Positions 1 to 8,092 are shown, numbered from the stretch's first letter. The stretch: DNA of 64,000 nucleotides from Asanoa ishikariensis (GCF_900107455.1 NZ_FNQB01000002.1:1674001-1738000), one strand, 5' to 3'. Program-made: numbers and translations. The notes: generated by a model from the sequence alone, not told the origin.

Positions 1-778
1 GCGGCACGAACTCCTTCACCAGACTCGCGCGTACGCCGAAGACCGCATCGCTGTCCAGATTGGAGTCCTCGGCGTCGAACAGGTGGGTGGTCACCGGGTC
101 GTGGCCGTCGGCCGAGACGATGACGTGGATGTGCGCGGCTCGCCACGGGTGCCGCCCGCTGGCCCGCAGCAGGACGCCGACGGGGCCGTCGTCCGGCACG
201 GTGTAGCTGACCGGGCGGCTGGTGCGGAAGACGAACTGCCCGCCGTCGTCCGCGCGGAAGCGGCCACGCATGTTGCCCCGGGGCTGCGCCGGGTCCTGCA
301 CGTCGTACATCCCGTTGGAGGCGCACTGCCAGACGTCGAGCACCGCGCCGGACAGCGCGCTTCCGCCGAACGTGCGGACCCGGCCGCGTACGAGCGTCGG
401 CACCCCGCCCGGGTCGGCGACCGCGATCGAGTCGCCGGCGGCCCGCCACGGTGCTCCGGGCACGTAGAACGGGCCGAGCACGGTCGCCTCGGTGGCCGCG
501 TCGGCGGGATGCGCGATGGTCTCGATCAGCGACGAGAGCCCGAGGGTGTCGGAGAGCAGGATGAACTCCTGCCGCTGGTCGTCGCTCATGTGCCCGACGG
601 CGGTCAGGAACCTGATGCCGGCCGCCCATTCGGCGGGCGTCAGACCGACCTCGCGCGCGAAGCCGTGCAGGTGCCGCACCGCGGCGTCGAGCACCTCGCG
701 CAGGCGTGGATCGGGCGTGCCCGCCATCCGCTCGAGCACCTCCCGGGTCAGCGAGGCCGCCGGATCGCTGCGCGTCAT
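1..778 (-). CDS. Intradiol ring-cleavage dioxygenase (hydroxyquinol/catechol 1,2-dioxygenase), 3' end missing
   Basis: Fe(III) dioxygenase that opens a catechol or hydroxyquinol ring between the two hydroxyls, feeding the beta-ketoadipate route. About 259 residues are visible from the ATG at 778; the C-terminal end lies beyond position 1. Residues 1-100 form the helical N-terminal dimerisation domain, followed by LGPFYVPGAPW at about 101-111. All four expected iron ligands are present: Tyr158 (in NGMYDVQD), Tyr192 (in VSYTVPDDG), His216 and His218 (in AAHIHV). The region HIHVIVSADGHDPVTTHLFD resembles hydroxyquinol 1,2-dioxygenases more than catechol enzymes, but substrate choice is inference. 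It is followed on the same strand, upstream, by a LacI regulator whose gene ends 37 bp before it, so co-transcription is possible. Confidence 0.9.
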   Translation of the reverse strand, partial: MTRSDPAASLTREVLERMAGTPDPRLREVLDAAVRHLHGFAREVGLTPAEWAAGIRFLTAVGHMSDDQRQEFILLSDTLGLSSLIETIAHPADAATEATVLGPFYVPGAPWRAAGDSIAVADPGGVPTLVRGRVRTFGGSALSGAVLDVWQCASNGMYDVQDPAQPRGNMRGRFRADDGGQFVFRTSRPVSYTVPDDGPVGVLLRASGRHPWRAAHIHVIVSADGHDPVTTHLFDAEDSNLDSDAVFGVRASLVKEFVP

Positions 779-815
779 GCCCAGAGACTACGGACCACGA
801 TGGACCCGGACGAGG

Positions 816-1865
816 TCATTTCGCCGGCGCCACCGCGCTGTCGCGGACGATGAGCTCGGTGGCCAGCTCGACCCGCGGGCTCTCGATCTGCTCGCCGCGG
901 GCGAGCCGCAGCACCGTGCGAGCGGCCAGCAGACCCATCTCGGCCAGCGGTTGGCGGACCGTGGTCAGCGGTGGCGAGCACCACCGCACCTCGGGCAGGT
1001 CGTCGAAGCCGACCACGCTGATGTCGTCGGGCACCCGCAGGTGCCGCTGCCGCACCGCCTCGTAGACGCCGAGCGCCATCTGGTCGCTGGAGGCGAAGAT
1101 GGCGGTCGGCGGGTCGGCCAGCGCGAGCAGCTCGGTGCCGCCCGCGAAGCCGGCCTCGTGGTAGAAGTTGCCCGGCCGGATCAGGCCGTCGTCGATCGGG
1201 ATGCCCGCCGACTCTAGCGCCGCCCGGTAGCCGTCGAGCCGGGCGCGGCTGCACATCAACTGCGGCGGTCCGGCGATGAATCCGATCCGCCGGTGACCCA
1301 GACCGATCAGGTACTCCGTGGCGTGCAGGCTGCCGACCCAGTTGGTCGCGCCGATCGTGGGCGCCTCCTGCGACGGCACGCCGGCCGGGTCGACGATCAC
1401 CACCGGGATGTTGAGCCGGCGGAGCTCGCTCTGCAGCGGCGGCTCCAACGTGGAGGTCACGAAGATGACACCCTCGGTCGACCGGGTCCGGATGTTGTCG
1501 AGCCACTGCTTGGCCGACGACGTCCGGCGGTGGATGGCGGACACGACGGTGCCGACGCCGGACGCGTGGGCGACGTCCTCGACGCCACGGATGATCTCGA
1601 CCGCCCACGGGCTGTCGATGTCGTTGAAGACCAGGTCGACCAACCCCGAGTTGGCCCGCATGCTGGGCGGTCGGCGCCGGTAGCCGTGCTGGCTGAGCAG
1701 GTCTTCGACCCGCTTGCGGGTGTTCGGCGAGACGTCGGCGCGGCCGTTGAGGACGCGGGACACCGTCGGCACGGACACGCCGGCCAGGCGCGCGATCGCC
1801 GCGATCGTCACGGTCCTCTTGTCACCTGCGGCAGTGGCACCAGACACGGATCGCCCTTTCGTCAT
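816..1865 (-). CDS. LacI-family transcriptional regulator (xylan locus)
   Basis: 349-residue DNA-binding repressor. The N-terminal LacI helix-turn-helix is clear at about residues 20-65 (TIAAIARLAGVSVPTVSRVL), followed by a periplasmic-binding-protein-like sugar domain to the end. It is divergent from a GH43 xylosidase and a GH10 xylanase, so control of xylan use is the natural guess; the inducer cannot be read from the sequence. The ATG at 1865 has no Shine-Dalgarno but lies exactly six bases after a TAGGCT -10 box, consistent with a leaderless mRNA. Downstream on the same strand lies the ring-cleavage dioxygenase. Confidence 0.9.
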   Translation of the reverse strand: MTKGRSVSGATAAGDKRTVTIAAIARLAGVSVPTVSRVLNGRADVSPNTRKRVEDLLSQHGYRRRPPSMRANSGLVDLVFNDIDSPWAVEIIRGVEDVAHASGVGTVVSAIHRRTSSAKQWLDNIRTRSTEGVIFVTSTLEPPLQSELRRLNIPVVIVDPAGVPSQEAPTIGATNWVGSLHATEYLIGLGHRRIGFIAGPPQLMCSRARLDGYRAALESAGIPIDDGLIRPGNFYHEAGFAGGTELLALADPPTAIFASSDQMALGVYEAVRQRHLRVPDDISVVGFDDLPEVRWCSPPLTTVRQPLAEMGLLAARTVLRLARGEQIESPRVELATELIVRDSAVAPAK

Positions 1866-1871
1866 GGGTGG

Positions 1872-1899
1872 AGCCTACGGACGTCGATCAGTCCGTCAA
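1872..1899 (-). promoter_or_regulatory. Promoter of the LacI gene, placed for a leaderless transcript
   Basis: On the minus strand TTGACG (1899-1894), a 16-bp spacer and TAGGCT (1877-1872) precede the ATG at 1865 by six bases. TAnnnT boxes seven bases before the start codon are the usual layout of leaderless actinobacterial genes. The call is from spacing and motif only. Confidence 0.55.
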
Positions 1900-1904
1900 C
1901 CCGC

Positions 1905-1915
1905 CGAAACTTTCA
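1905..1915 (+). promoter_or_regulatory. GAAACTTTC-type element in the lacI/GH43 intergenic region
   Basis: CGAAACTTTCA matches 10 of 11 positions of the pseudo-palindrome CGAAACTTTCG that I recall being reported upstream of streptomycete xylanase genes. It abuts the lacI -35 box and lies between lacI and the GH43 gene. Two related copies lie upstream of the GH10 gene. Binding by the adjacent LacI protein is inference. Confidence 0.5.
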
Positions 1916-2078
1916 GGTCGATTTCCGGTATGTCGGCGACGTTACGACGACCGCAACTGCCGGTCAAGGAACTGTCGGATCTCGATATAAGCCGTTACCG
2001 TGTTCGGGACGCTCGCCCATCGGATGGCCGAGCGGCTTCCGGAAGTCCCCGGAAGCGGACCCGAAAGGGGAGCTGCCC

Positions 2079-3704
2079 ATGTCGACCGAGACCGCAGCCA
2101 CCGTCACCGCCGCCCGGTCGATCCAGAACCCGGTCCTGCGCGGCTTCAACCCGGACCCGTCGCTGCTGCGGGTGGGCGCCGACTACTACCTGGCGACCTC
2201 GACCTTCGAGTGGTACCCCGGGGTCCGCCTCCACCACTCCCGCGACCTGGTGCACTGGCGCGCGATCGGCGCCATCATCACCGAGCGTCGCCTGCTCGAC
2301 CTGCGCGGCAGCGGTGACTCCAACGGGGTGTGGGCGCCCGACCTGACCTACCACGACGGCCGCTTCCACCTCGTCTACAGCGACGTGGCCAGCTTCGCCA
2401 GCGGCTACTGGGACCCGCTGAACTTCCACACCAGCGCACCGTCGATAGACGGGCCGTGGGACGACCCCGTGCTGTTGCACGGCCACGGCTTCGACGCGTC
2501 CCTTTTCCACGACGAGGACGGCAGCACCTGGCTGCTCAACCTGAGCGCCGACTGGCGGCCCGGCCGCGACCGCTTCGCGGGCATCGAGATCCAGCGGTAC
2601 GACCTGGCCAAGCGCGAGCTGGTCGGTCCGGCCCGGATCATCTTCTCCGGCACCGCCGCCGGGCTGACCGAGGGACCGCACCTCTACCGCCACGAGGGCT
2701 GGTACTGGCTGGTCACCGCCGAGGGCGGGACGAGCTGGGAGCACCAGGCCACGGTGGCCCGGTCCCGGGAGCTGTTCGGTCCGTACGAGCCGGACCCGAA
2801 CGGGCCGCTGATCACCTCGTTCGGCCGCCCCGAGCTGCGGCTGCAGAAGGCCGGACACGGCAGCCTGGTCCAGGTCCCGGGCGACGGCTGGTACTTCGCA
2901 CACCTGGCGGCCCGCCCGGACACGCCGCTGGGCAACTGCGTGCTCGGCCGGGAGACGGCGATCCAGCGGGTCGACTGGGCACCTGGCGGCTGGCCGCGGA
3001 TCGCCGGCGGCGTCCCGGCCGACGAGGTCGCCGCACCCGCGCTGCCGGCGCACCCCTGGCCCGACGAGCCGGCCACCGACCACTTCAGCGAGCCGCGGCT
3101 CGCGCCGTGGTGGTCGACCCTGCGCCGGCCCGCCACATCTGACTGGGTCGACCTGACCACCCGCCCGTCGCACCTGCGGCTGCACGGTGGCCAGTCGCCC
3201 GTGGGTCGGCGGTCGCCGAGCCTGGTCGCCCGTCGCGTCGGCTCACTGCACTGTGAACTGTCCACGGTGGTCGAGTTCGACCCGCGTGACTACCGGCAGC
3301 TCGCCGGCATCACCGCCTACTACAACTCGCTCAACTGGCATTTCCTCTACCTGACCCGGACCGACGACGGCCGGGTGGTGCTGGAGCTGCTGAGCAGCGA
3401 TCAGGGCAAGCGCACCGCGCACCCCGAGCTGACCGTCGAGCGCGGCGATGCCACGCGGGTCGGCCTGCGTGCGACGTTCGACGGCCCGGTCGTGCGGTTC
3501 GGCTACGACCTGGGTGACGGGTGGCAGGACCTGCCGGTTGCGCTGGACGCCACGATCCTCTCCGACGAGCACGCCGCGCTGGTGGTCGACGGTGAGCCGG
3601 CCGCGTGGGGCTTCACCGGTGCGTTCCTCGGCCTCTGGGTGCAGGACCTGGGCGCCGACGGCGGGTACGCGGACTTCGACGAGGCCACGTACACGGAGGC
3701 CTGA
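2079..3704 (+). CDS. GH43 family beta-xylosidase / alpha-L-arabinofuranosidase, cytoplasmic
   Basis: 541-residue enzyme expected to release xylose (or arabinose) from short xylo-oligosaccharides by inversion. The N-terminal five-bladed propeller (about 15-310) begins with NPVLRGFNPDPSLL, where Asp26 is the catalytic base; the GFDASLFHDEDG and LTEGPHLY blocks supply the pKa-modulating Asp and the acid Glu. Residues about 330-541 form the C-terminal beta-sandwich found in GH43 xylosidases. There is no signal peptide, so it acts inside the cell. ATG 2079 is preceded by GAAAGGGGAG; the frame is open for 786 bases further upstream, but that part is antisense to lacI and is not coding. Lies 203 bp before the GH10 gene. 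Confidence 0.92.
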   Translation: MSTETAATVTAARSIQNPVLRGFNPDPSLLRVGADYYLATSTFEWYPGVRLHHSRDLVHWRAIGAIITERRLLDLRGSGDSNGVWAPDLTYHDGRFHLVYSDVASFASGYWDPLNFHTSAPSIDGPWDDPVLLHGHGFDASLFHDEDGSTWLLNLSADWRPGRDRFAGIEIQRYDLAKRELVGPARIIFSGTAAGLTEGPHLYRHEGWYWLVTAEGGTSWEHQATVARSRELFGPYEPDPNGPLITSFGRPELRLQKAGHGSLVQVPGDGWYFAHLAARPDTPLGNCVLGRETAIQRVDWAPGGWPRIAGGVPADEVAAPALPAHPWPDEPATDHFSEPRLAPWWSTLRRPATSDWVDLTTRPSHLRLHGGQSPVGRRSPSLVARRVGSLHCELSTVVEFDPRDYRQLAGITAYYNSLNWHFLYLTRTDDGRVVLELLSSDQGKRTAHPELTVERGDATRVGLRATFDGPVVRFGYDLGDGWQDLPVALDATILSDEHAALVVDGEPAAWGFTGAFLGLWVQDLGADGGYADFDEATYTEA

Positions 3705-3725
3705 TCCATTCAGCGGCTGGGCATC

Positions 3726-3736
3726 CGAAACTTCCG
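3726..3736 (+). promoter_or_regulatory. GAAACTTTC-type element upstream of the xylanase gene
   Basis: CGAAACTTCCG, 10 of 11 matches to the CGAAACTTTCG element, 22 bp after the GH43 stop codon and about 170 bp before the xylanase start. Same motif as in front of the GH43 gene. Confidence 0.4.
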
Positions 3737-3793
3737 GTGGCCGTCCGTCGCCGGAACCGCGTGCTCTCGTCCGAATTCCGGAACTCTTTTGGA

Positions 3794-3823
3794 TTGACGG
3801 GGAGCGATCTCGGCCGCTACGTT
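3794..3823 (+). promoter_or_regulatory. Probable promoter of the GH10 xylanase gene
   Basis: TTGACG (3794-3799), an 18-bp spacer and TACGTT (3818-3823). A third copy of the xylan element in reverse orientation (GGAAAGTTACG, 3827-3837, 9 of 11 matches) would overlap the transcription start, as expected of a repressor site. This gives a 5' leader of about 75 bases and independent expression of the secreted enzyme. Confidence 0.5.
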
Positions 3824-3907
3824 TCGGGAAAGTTACGGAACTCGATCCGCAACTATCGGCGTCGCTCGCGATCGGCACCCCCACCGGTCTTCCCGAGAGG
3901 AGCGCAC

Positions 3908-5101
3908 ATGAAGCTGCATCGATGGTTCGCCGCCGGCGCGGTCGTGATCGCGGCCGCGGCCGTGGCAGGCGCGGCACCCGCCACGGCGAGCCACCCGGTC
4001 GACCCCGCCCAGCAGAGCCTGCGCGCGCTGGGCCTGCGGCACGACCTTTACATCGGCACCGCCGTCGACATGGCGGCCCTGGCGGACACCGCCGACCCCC
4101 AGTACCGCGCGACGGTGTCCAAGGAGTTCTCCTCGGTCACCGCGGAGAACGTGATGAAGTGGGAGTCCCTCGAACCGACCCGCGGCACGTACAACTTCGG
4201 TCCTGCCGACGAACTGATCGCGTTCGCCAAGCGCAACAACCAGAAGGTCCGCGGCCACGTGCTGGTCTGGCACAACCAACTGCCCGCCTGGCTCACCACC
4301 GGTGTCAGCGACGGCTCGATCAGCAAGGCCGAGCTGCGAGACATCCTGCGCAACCACATCACGACCGTCGTCAAGCACTTCAAGGGCAAGATCTGGCAGT
4401 GGGACGTCGTCAACGAGGCGGTCAGCGACCCCTGGGACAGCCCGCCCACGTTGCACTACAAGGGATTCTGGGCACAGAACCTCGGCCCTGGCTATATCGC
4501 CGACGCGTTCCGCTGGGCCCGCGCGGCCGACCCGAAGGCCCTGCTGTTCTACAACGACTACAACATCGAGGCGTTCGGCTCGGGTGACCCGGCCAACGAC
4601 AAGACCCAGTTCGTCTACGACCTGGCCAAGTCGCTGCGGCGCGACGGTGTCCCGATCGACGGCGTCGGCAGTCAGGGCCACCTCGGCACGCAGTACGGCA
4701 ACTACGACACCCTTCAGGTCGCCGCCGCGCTCAAGAAGTTCTCCGGGCTCGGCCTGGCCACGGCCTTCACCGAGGTCGACGTGCGCAGTCAAATGACGGC
4801 GGGCGTGCAGGCCGGCGACTCCAACGAGATCAACCCTCGCCTCCAAGCTTCGGCGGCCAACTACAGCGTGCTGCTCCAGGCCTGCCTGGCCGACCGGCAC
4901 TGCCTCTCGTACACCGTCTGGGGCTTCACCGACAAGCACTCCTGGGTGCCGACGTGGTTCACGAACCCGCCGGAGGGCCTGGCCACGATCATGGACGAGA
5001 ACTACCAGCCCAAGCGGGCGTACAACGAGCTGAAGGCGGACCTTATCTACAGCGGTCCGCCCTACGTTCTCCCGCGCGTGCCCCAAAAGCCCCGGCGCTG
5101 A
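3908..5101 (+). CDS. Secreted GH10 endo-1,4-beta-xylanase
   Basis: 397-residue retaining endoxylanase that cuts the xylan backbone outside the cell. Residues 1-27 are a signal peptide (KLHR n-region, Ala/Val core, ATASH cleavage region). The single GH10 barrel fills the rest, without a carbohydrate-binding module. The acid/base is Glu170 in WQWDVVNEAV and the nucleophile Glu289 in AFTEVDVR; WESLEPTRGTYNF and VWHNQLPAWL are typical GH10 substrate-site blocks. The start at 3908 has AGAGGAGCGCAC in front. It presumably supplies oligosaccharides to the cytoplasmic GH43, although no xylooligosaccharide importer is present in this window. Confidence 0.95.
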   Translation: MKLHRWFAAGAVVIAAAAVAGAAPATASHPVDPAQQSLRALGLRHDLYIGTAVDMAALADTADPQYRATVSKEFSSVTAENVMKWESLEPTRGTYNFGPADELIAFAKRNNQKVRGHVLVWHNQLPAWLTTGVSDGSISKAELRDILRNHITTVVKHFKGKIWQWDVVNEAVSDPWDSPPTLHYKGFWAQNLGPGYIADAFRWARAADPKALLFYNDYNIEAFGSGDPANDKTQFVYDLAKSLRRDGVPIDGVGSQGHLGTQYGNYDTLQVAAALKKFSGLGLATAFTEVDVRSQMTAGVQAGDSNEINPRLQASAANYSVLLQACLADRHCLSYTVWGFTDKHSWVPTWFTNPPEGLATIMDENYQPKRAYNELKADLIYSGPPYVLPRVPQKPRR

Positions 5102-5118
5102 CGCGCGGGCGGTGAGAA

Positions 5119-5155
5119 GGCGGAAGGGACCCTATCGGCCAGGGCCCCTTCCGCC
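5119..5155. terminator. Bidirectional terminator hairpin between convergent genes
   Basis: Two 15-nt arms (5119-5133 and 5141-5155) with a single mismatch and a 7-nt loop, between the convergent xylanase and amidohydrolase genes. It overlaps the amidohydrolase stop codon. The core GGAAGGGaCCCT is also the core of the perfect inverted repeat at 48732-48784. Confidence 0.65.
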
Positions 5156-6190
5156 CACCGTCGGATAGACCCGGTGCGCGTTCTCGGTGGTGCGCGGGAT
5201 CAGGTCGGCGTCGGCCGCCGCACGGAACAGCACGGCACCGAGGAAGTGCAGCTCCGGCAGGGCGTACCCGTCGGAGGAGTAGAGGAACTTGCCGTAGGGG
5301 CACAGCTCCAACGCCTCGGCGAGCACCCCCGGCGCCCGCGCACCGACGTTGTGCGTGGCCAGCCCGAGGTCCATGTGCACGGCCGGGAACACCTGGGCCA
5401 GATAAGCGGCGTTCCGGTGGTACGGGTAGCAGTGCAGCAGCAGCACCGGCACCTCTGTCGACTCGGCCGCCCGCAGCCACGGAGCCAGCAGCAGCGGGTC
5501 GCCGAGACGCAGGTCGGTGTCGCGGTCGCCGAGTCCGGTGTGGAACTGCAGCGGCAGCCCGGTGTCCAGCGCCGCGAAGGCCAGGAACCGGTGCAGCACC
5601 TCGTCGGCCAGCCGCCCGGCCCCGTCGGCCAGCCAGCGTCCCGCGGCCTCGCGTACCTCCGCCTCACTCGGGCGTTCGTCGCCCAGCGCGAGGCCGACCC
5701 GGTAGGCTGCCACCGACTTGAACGCCACGGTGTCCGGCCGGGCGGCCGCCGCGGCGAGCGCCTCGTGGACCGCGCCCGCGAAACCGGTGGCGGTGCCGAC
5801 CTCGAGCTCCTCGGCGACCGACTCGAGGCGGACCACCTCGTGCGCCGTCGCGCCCGCCGCGGCGGCCAGCTCCGCCGGCGTGGTCAGCGGCTCGGGGAGG
5901 AATCCGGTGTCCACCAGCACCGCCGCGAGCCCCGCGGCCCGCAGCAGCCGCCCCGTGACCTCCTCGTGCCCGAGCTCCGCGCGCCGTGCCAGATAGTCGT
6001 CGGGGTCGGCGGTGGCCAACAGGTCGAGCACGGGGAAGCAGTGCCGGCGCAACGCGTCGCCGAGCGCCGAGTCGAACAGCGTCGTGCCCGGCGCGGGCCG
6101 GTCGGCCTCCGAGAGCCGCGCCTCGAACTCGGCCCGGTCGAGCTCGCGCCGCACGACGCCGTGGCAATGATGGTCCACCAGCAGGTCCAT
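5132..6190 (-). CDS. Amidohydrolase, FluG N-terminal-domain type
   Basis: About 352 residues, an amidohydrolase_2-type TIM barrel. DHHCHG near the N-terminus and LQFHTGLGDRDTDL, LLLHCYPYHRNA and LYSSDGYALPE later are the metal-site blocks of this family. The gene is head-to-head with a glutamine-synthetase-like gene; in fungal FluG the same two domains are fused in this order, so the pair probably acts together, perhaps on a gamma-glutamyl or related amide compound. Start at 6190 (MDLLVDHH) is chosen because TAGGTT sits exactly at -12 to -7 from it; the upstream ATG at 6196 is the alternative. Its 3' end lies in the terminator hairpin shared with the xylanase gene. Confidence 0.8.
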   Translation of the reverse strand: MDLLVDHHCHGVVRRELDRAEFEARLSEADRPAPGTTLFDSALGDALRRHCFPVLDLLATADPDDYLARRAELGHEEVTGRLLRAAGLAAVLVDTGFLPEPLTTPAELAAAAGATAHEVVRLESVAEELEVGTATGFAGAVHEALAAAAARPDTVAFKSVAAYRVGLALGDERPSEAEVREAAGRWLADGAGRLADEVLHRFLAFAALDTGLPLQFHTGLGDRDTDLRLGDPLLLAPWLRAAESTEVPVLLLHCYPYHRNAAYLAQVFPAVHMDLGLATHNVGARAPGVLAEALELCPYGKFLYSSDGYALPELHFLGAVLFRAAADADLIPRTTENAHRVYPTVGGRGPGR

Positions 6191-6195
6191 CGTCA

Positions 6196-6202
6196 TAACC
6201 TA
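6196..6202. promoter_or_regulatory. Overlapping divergent -10 boxes for two leaderless genes
   Basis: The seven bases TAACCTA contain TAACCT on the plus strand (6196-6201, ending seven bases before GTG 6208) and TAGGTT on the minus strand (6202-6197, ending seven bases before ATG 6190). Both fit the TAnnnT leaderless layout. No Shine-Dalgarno precedes either start. Confidence 0.45.
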
Positions 6203-6207
6203 GGTCC

Positions 6208-7545
6208 GTGGACGCCACGCAGCGGGATCGACGTGCCGCGCAGGCGCGCGTCGCCGCCGACCGGCTCGTCGCCGACGGCATCGACGGCGTCGCTCTGACC
6301 TGGGTGGACACCAGCGGGGTCACGCGGGTCAAGGCGGTGCCGGCGGCCCGCCTGCCGCACGCGGCCGCGTGGGGTGCGGGCGCGGCACCGGTCTTCGACA
6401 CCTTCCTCGTCGACGACGGCTCGGTGCGCGGCCGCTTCGCCGGTGGCCCGGTCGGCGACCTGCGGCTGCACCCCGACCTCGACCGGCTCGTGCCGCTGGC
6501 CGCCTCGCCGGGCTGGGCCTGGGCTCCGGCGGAGCGGTTCGACCAGGCCGGCGAGCCGCACCCGCTGGACGGCCGCTGGCTGCTGCGCCGCGAGGTCGAC
6601 CGGCTCGCGGCGGCGGGGCTGACGGTGTGGGCCGGTTTCGAGGTCGAGTGGTGCGCGTCCCGGGGGACCGGCGACGACTTCGTCCCGGCGACCACCGGTC
6701 CGGCGTACGGGATGACTCGGCTCGTCGAGCTGGCGCCCTACCTGCGCGCGATCCTCACAGCGCTGGCCGCACAGGGTGTCACGGTCGAGCAGATCCATCC
6801 GGAGTACGCGCACGGCCAGTTCGAGGTCGCGCTCGCGCCGGAGCACCCGGTCGCCGCCGCCGACACGGTGGTGCTCGTGCAGGAGACGATCCGCGCGGTC
6901 AGCTCCGCGCACGGGCTGCGCCCGTCGTTCGCGCCCGTGGTCAGCGCCGGGAAGGTCGGCAACGGTCGGCACGCGCACCTGAGCGTGCTGCGCGACGGCG
7001 TGAGCGCGATGACGGGCGGGGCCGGCCCGTTCGGTCTCGACCGCGACGGCGAGGGCTTCGCCGCCGGCATCCTGTCCCGGCTGCCGGCCCTGCTCGCGCT
7101 CGGCGCCCCGTCGGTGGCCTCGTACCTGCGGCTGGTGCCCGAGCGCTGGGCCGGCGCGTACGCCTGCTGGGGTCTGGAGAACCGCGAGGCGGCGCTGCGG
7201 ATGATCGCCGGGCCGAACGCCAACATCGAGGTGAAGTGCGTCGACGCGGCGGCGAACCCGCATCTGCTGCTCGCCGGTCTGCTCGCGGCGGGCCGGGCGG
7301 GCGTCACGGCGGGCGCGCGGCTGCCGGATCCGGTGCCCGTCGACCCCCATGACGCCAGCGGCACCGAGCGGCTGCCGGCCTCGCTGACCGCGGCGGTGGC
7401 CGCGTTCGAGGCGGACGAGGTGCTCGCACTTGCCCTGGGCGAGGCGCTGGTCGACACCGTCGCGGCGGTCCGGCACGGGGAGATCACGCTGTTCGAGGGC
7501 GCCGACGACGAGACTGTGGTGGCCGCTACTCGCTGGCGCTATTGA
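6208..7545 (+). CDS. Glutamine synthetase family protein (FluG C-terminal-domain type)
   Basis: 445 residues of the glutamine synthetase fold. The N-terminal beta-grasp part is shortened; the catalytic barrel shows AGFEVEW, the HPEYAHGQFEVAL block with metal-binding Glu, KVGNGRHAHLSV (HxHxS-type ammonia/glutamate loop) and ENREAALRMIAG. Such GS-like enzymes ligate glutamate to amines or other substrates, and need not make glutamine. GTG 6208 is the only sensible start. It pairs with the divergent amidohydrolase as a split FluG. The last 20 bases overlap the end of the convergent TetR gene, inside a 15-bp tandem duplication. Confidence 0.82.
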   Translation: MDATQRDRRAAQARVAADRLVADGIDGVALTWVDTSGVTRVKAVPAARLPHAAAWGAGAAPVFDTFLVDDGSVRGRFAGGPVGDLRLHPDLDRLVPLAASPGWAWAPAERFDQAGEPHPLDGRWLLRREVDRLAAAGLTVWAGFEVEWCASRGTGDDFVPATTGPAYGMTRLVELAPYLRAILTALAAQGVTVEQIHPEYAHGQFEVALAPEHPVAAADTVVLVQETIRAVSSAHGLRPSFAPVVSAGKVGNGRHAHLSVLRDGVSAMTGGAGPFGLDRDGEGFAAGILSRLPALLALGAPSVASYLRLVPERWAGAYACWGLENREAALRMIAGPNANIEVKCVDAAANPHLLLAGLLAAGRAGVTAGARLPDPVPVDPHDASGTERLPASLTAAVAAFEADEVLALALGEALVDTVAAVRHGEITLFEGADDETVVAATRWRY

Positions 7546-8092
7546 TCCCGTCGCTATTGATCCCGTGCAGGAGCAGGTCGATCAGGCGGCTGGCCAGCTC
7601 GCGCTCGCGTTCCGCGCCGGCGATCAGGGTGATGCCGCCCAGGCCGAGCAGCACGTCGTACGGGTCGACGCCGGCGCGAACGACGCCTTCGGCCTCGCCC
7701 GCCTCCAGCAGGGTGGCCAGGGCGCCGCGTAGCTGGGCCCGGGTCTGCGACCGGTCGTCGGCCGAGAGCAGGACGGCACGCAGCGCCTCGCCCATCCCGC
7801 GCTTCGCGGCCATGAAGTCGACGAACCGCTCCATCCAGGCGGTCAGCGCGACGGCCGGCGGTGCGGTGGCCAGCAGTTCGGGCGCGGCGGCGCACAGCCG
7901 CTCGACCTCGTTGCGGTAGACCGCCTCGATCAGTGCCTCGCGGGTCGGGAAGCGCCGGTAGAGGGTGCCGATGCCGACCCCGGCCTCGCGGGCGATCGCC
8001 TTCAACGAGGCGTCCGTGCCCTCGCGGGCGAACGCGTCCGCCGCGACGGCGAGCAGGCGGTCGTGGTTGGCGCGCGCGTCGGCCCGCAACAT
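7526..8092 (-). CDS. TetR-family transcriptional repressor
   Basis: 188 residues. The N-terminal TetR helix-turn-helix is at about residues 8-55 (VGIGTLYRRFPTREALI); the rest is the ligand-binding helical domain. It is divergent from a short-chain dehydrogenase and the intergenic space holds two palindromic repeats, so it most likely represses itself and the SDR gene. A GGGAGG lies only one base before the ATG at 8092, so the true start may be a nearby downstream codon. The C-terminus ends in GINSDGINSASE, a tandem duplicate copy of GINSD caused by a 15-bp DNA repeat. Confidence 0.88.
   Translation of the reverse strand: MLRADARANHDRLLAVAADAFAREGTDASLKAIAREAGVGIGTLYRRFPTREALIEAVYRNEVERLCAAAPELLATAPPAVALTAWMERFVDFMAAKRGMGEALRAVLLSADDRSQTRAQLRGALATLLEAGEAEGVVRAGVDPYDVLLGLGGITLIAGAERERELASRLIDLLLHGINSDGINSASE
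7537..7566. repeat. Two perfect tandem copies of a 15-bp unit
   Basis: CGCTATTGATCCCGT is present twice back to back (7537-7551 and 7552-7566). The first copy contains the stop codon of the glutamine-synthetase-like gene; both copies code in the TetR gene (GINSD twice). Confidence 0.9.

Noticed and set aside
1962-1991. Promoter for the GH43 gene with TATAAG near 1986
   Set aside because: No acceptable -35 box at the right spacing; the TATAAG alone is not enough evidence.
1293-2078. Long N-terminal extension of the GH43 gene
   Set aside because: The frame is open but antisense to the LacI gene and has no domain; the GH43 family starts just after ATG 2079 with a good ribosome site.
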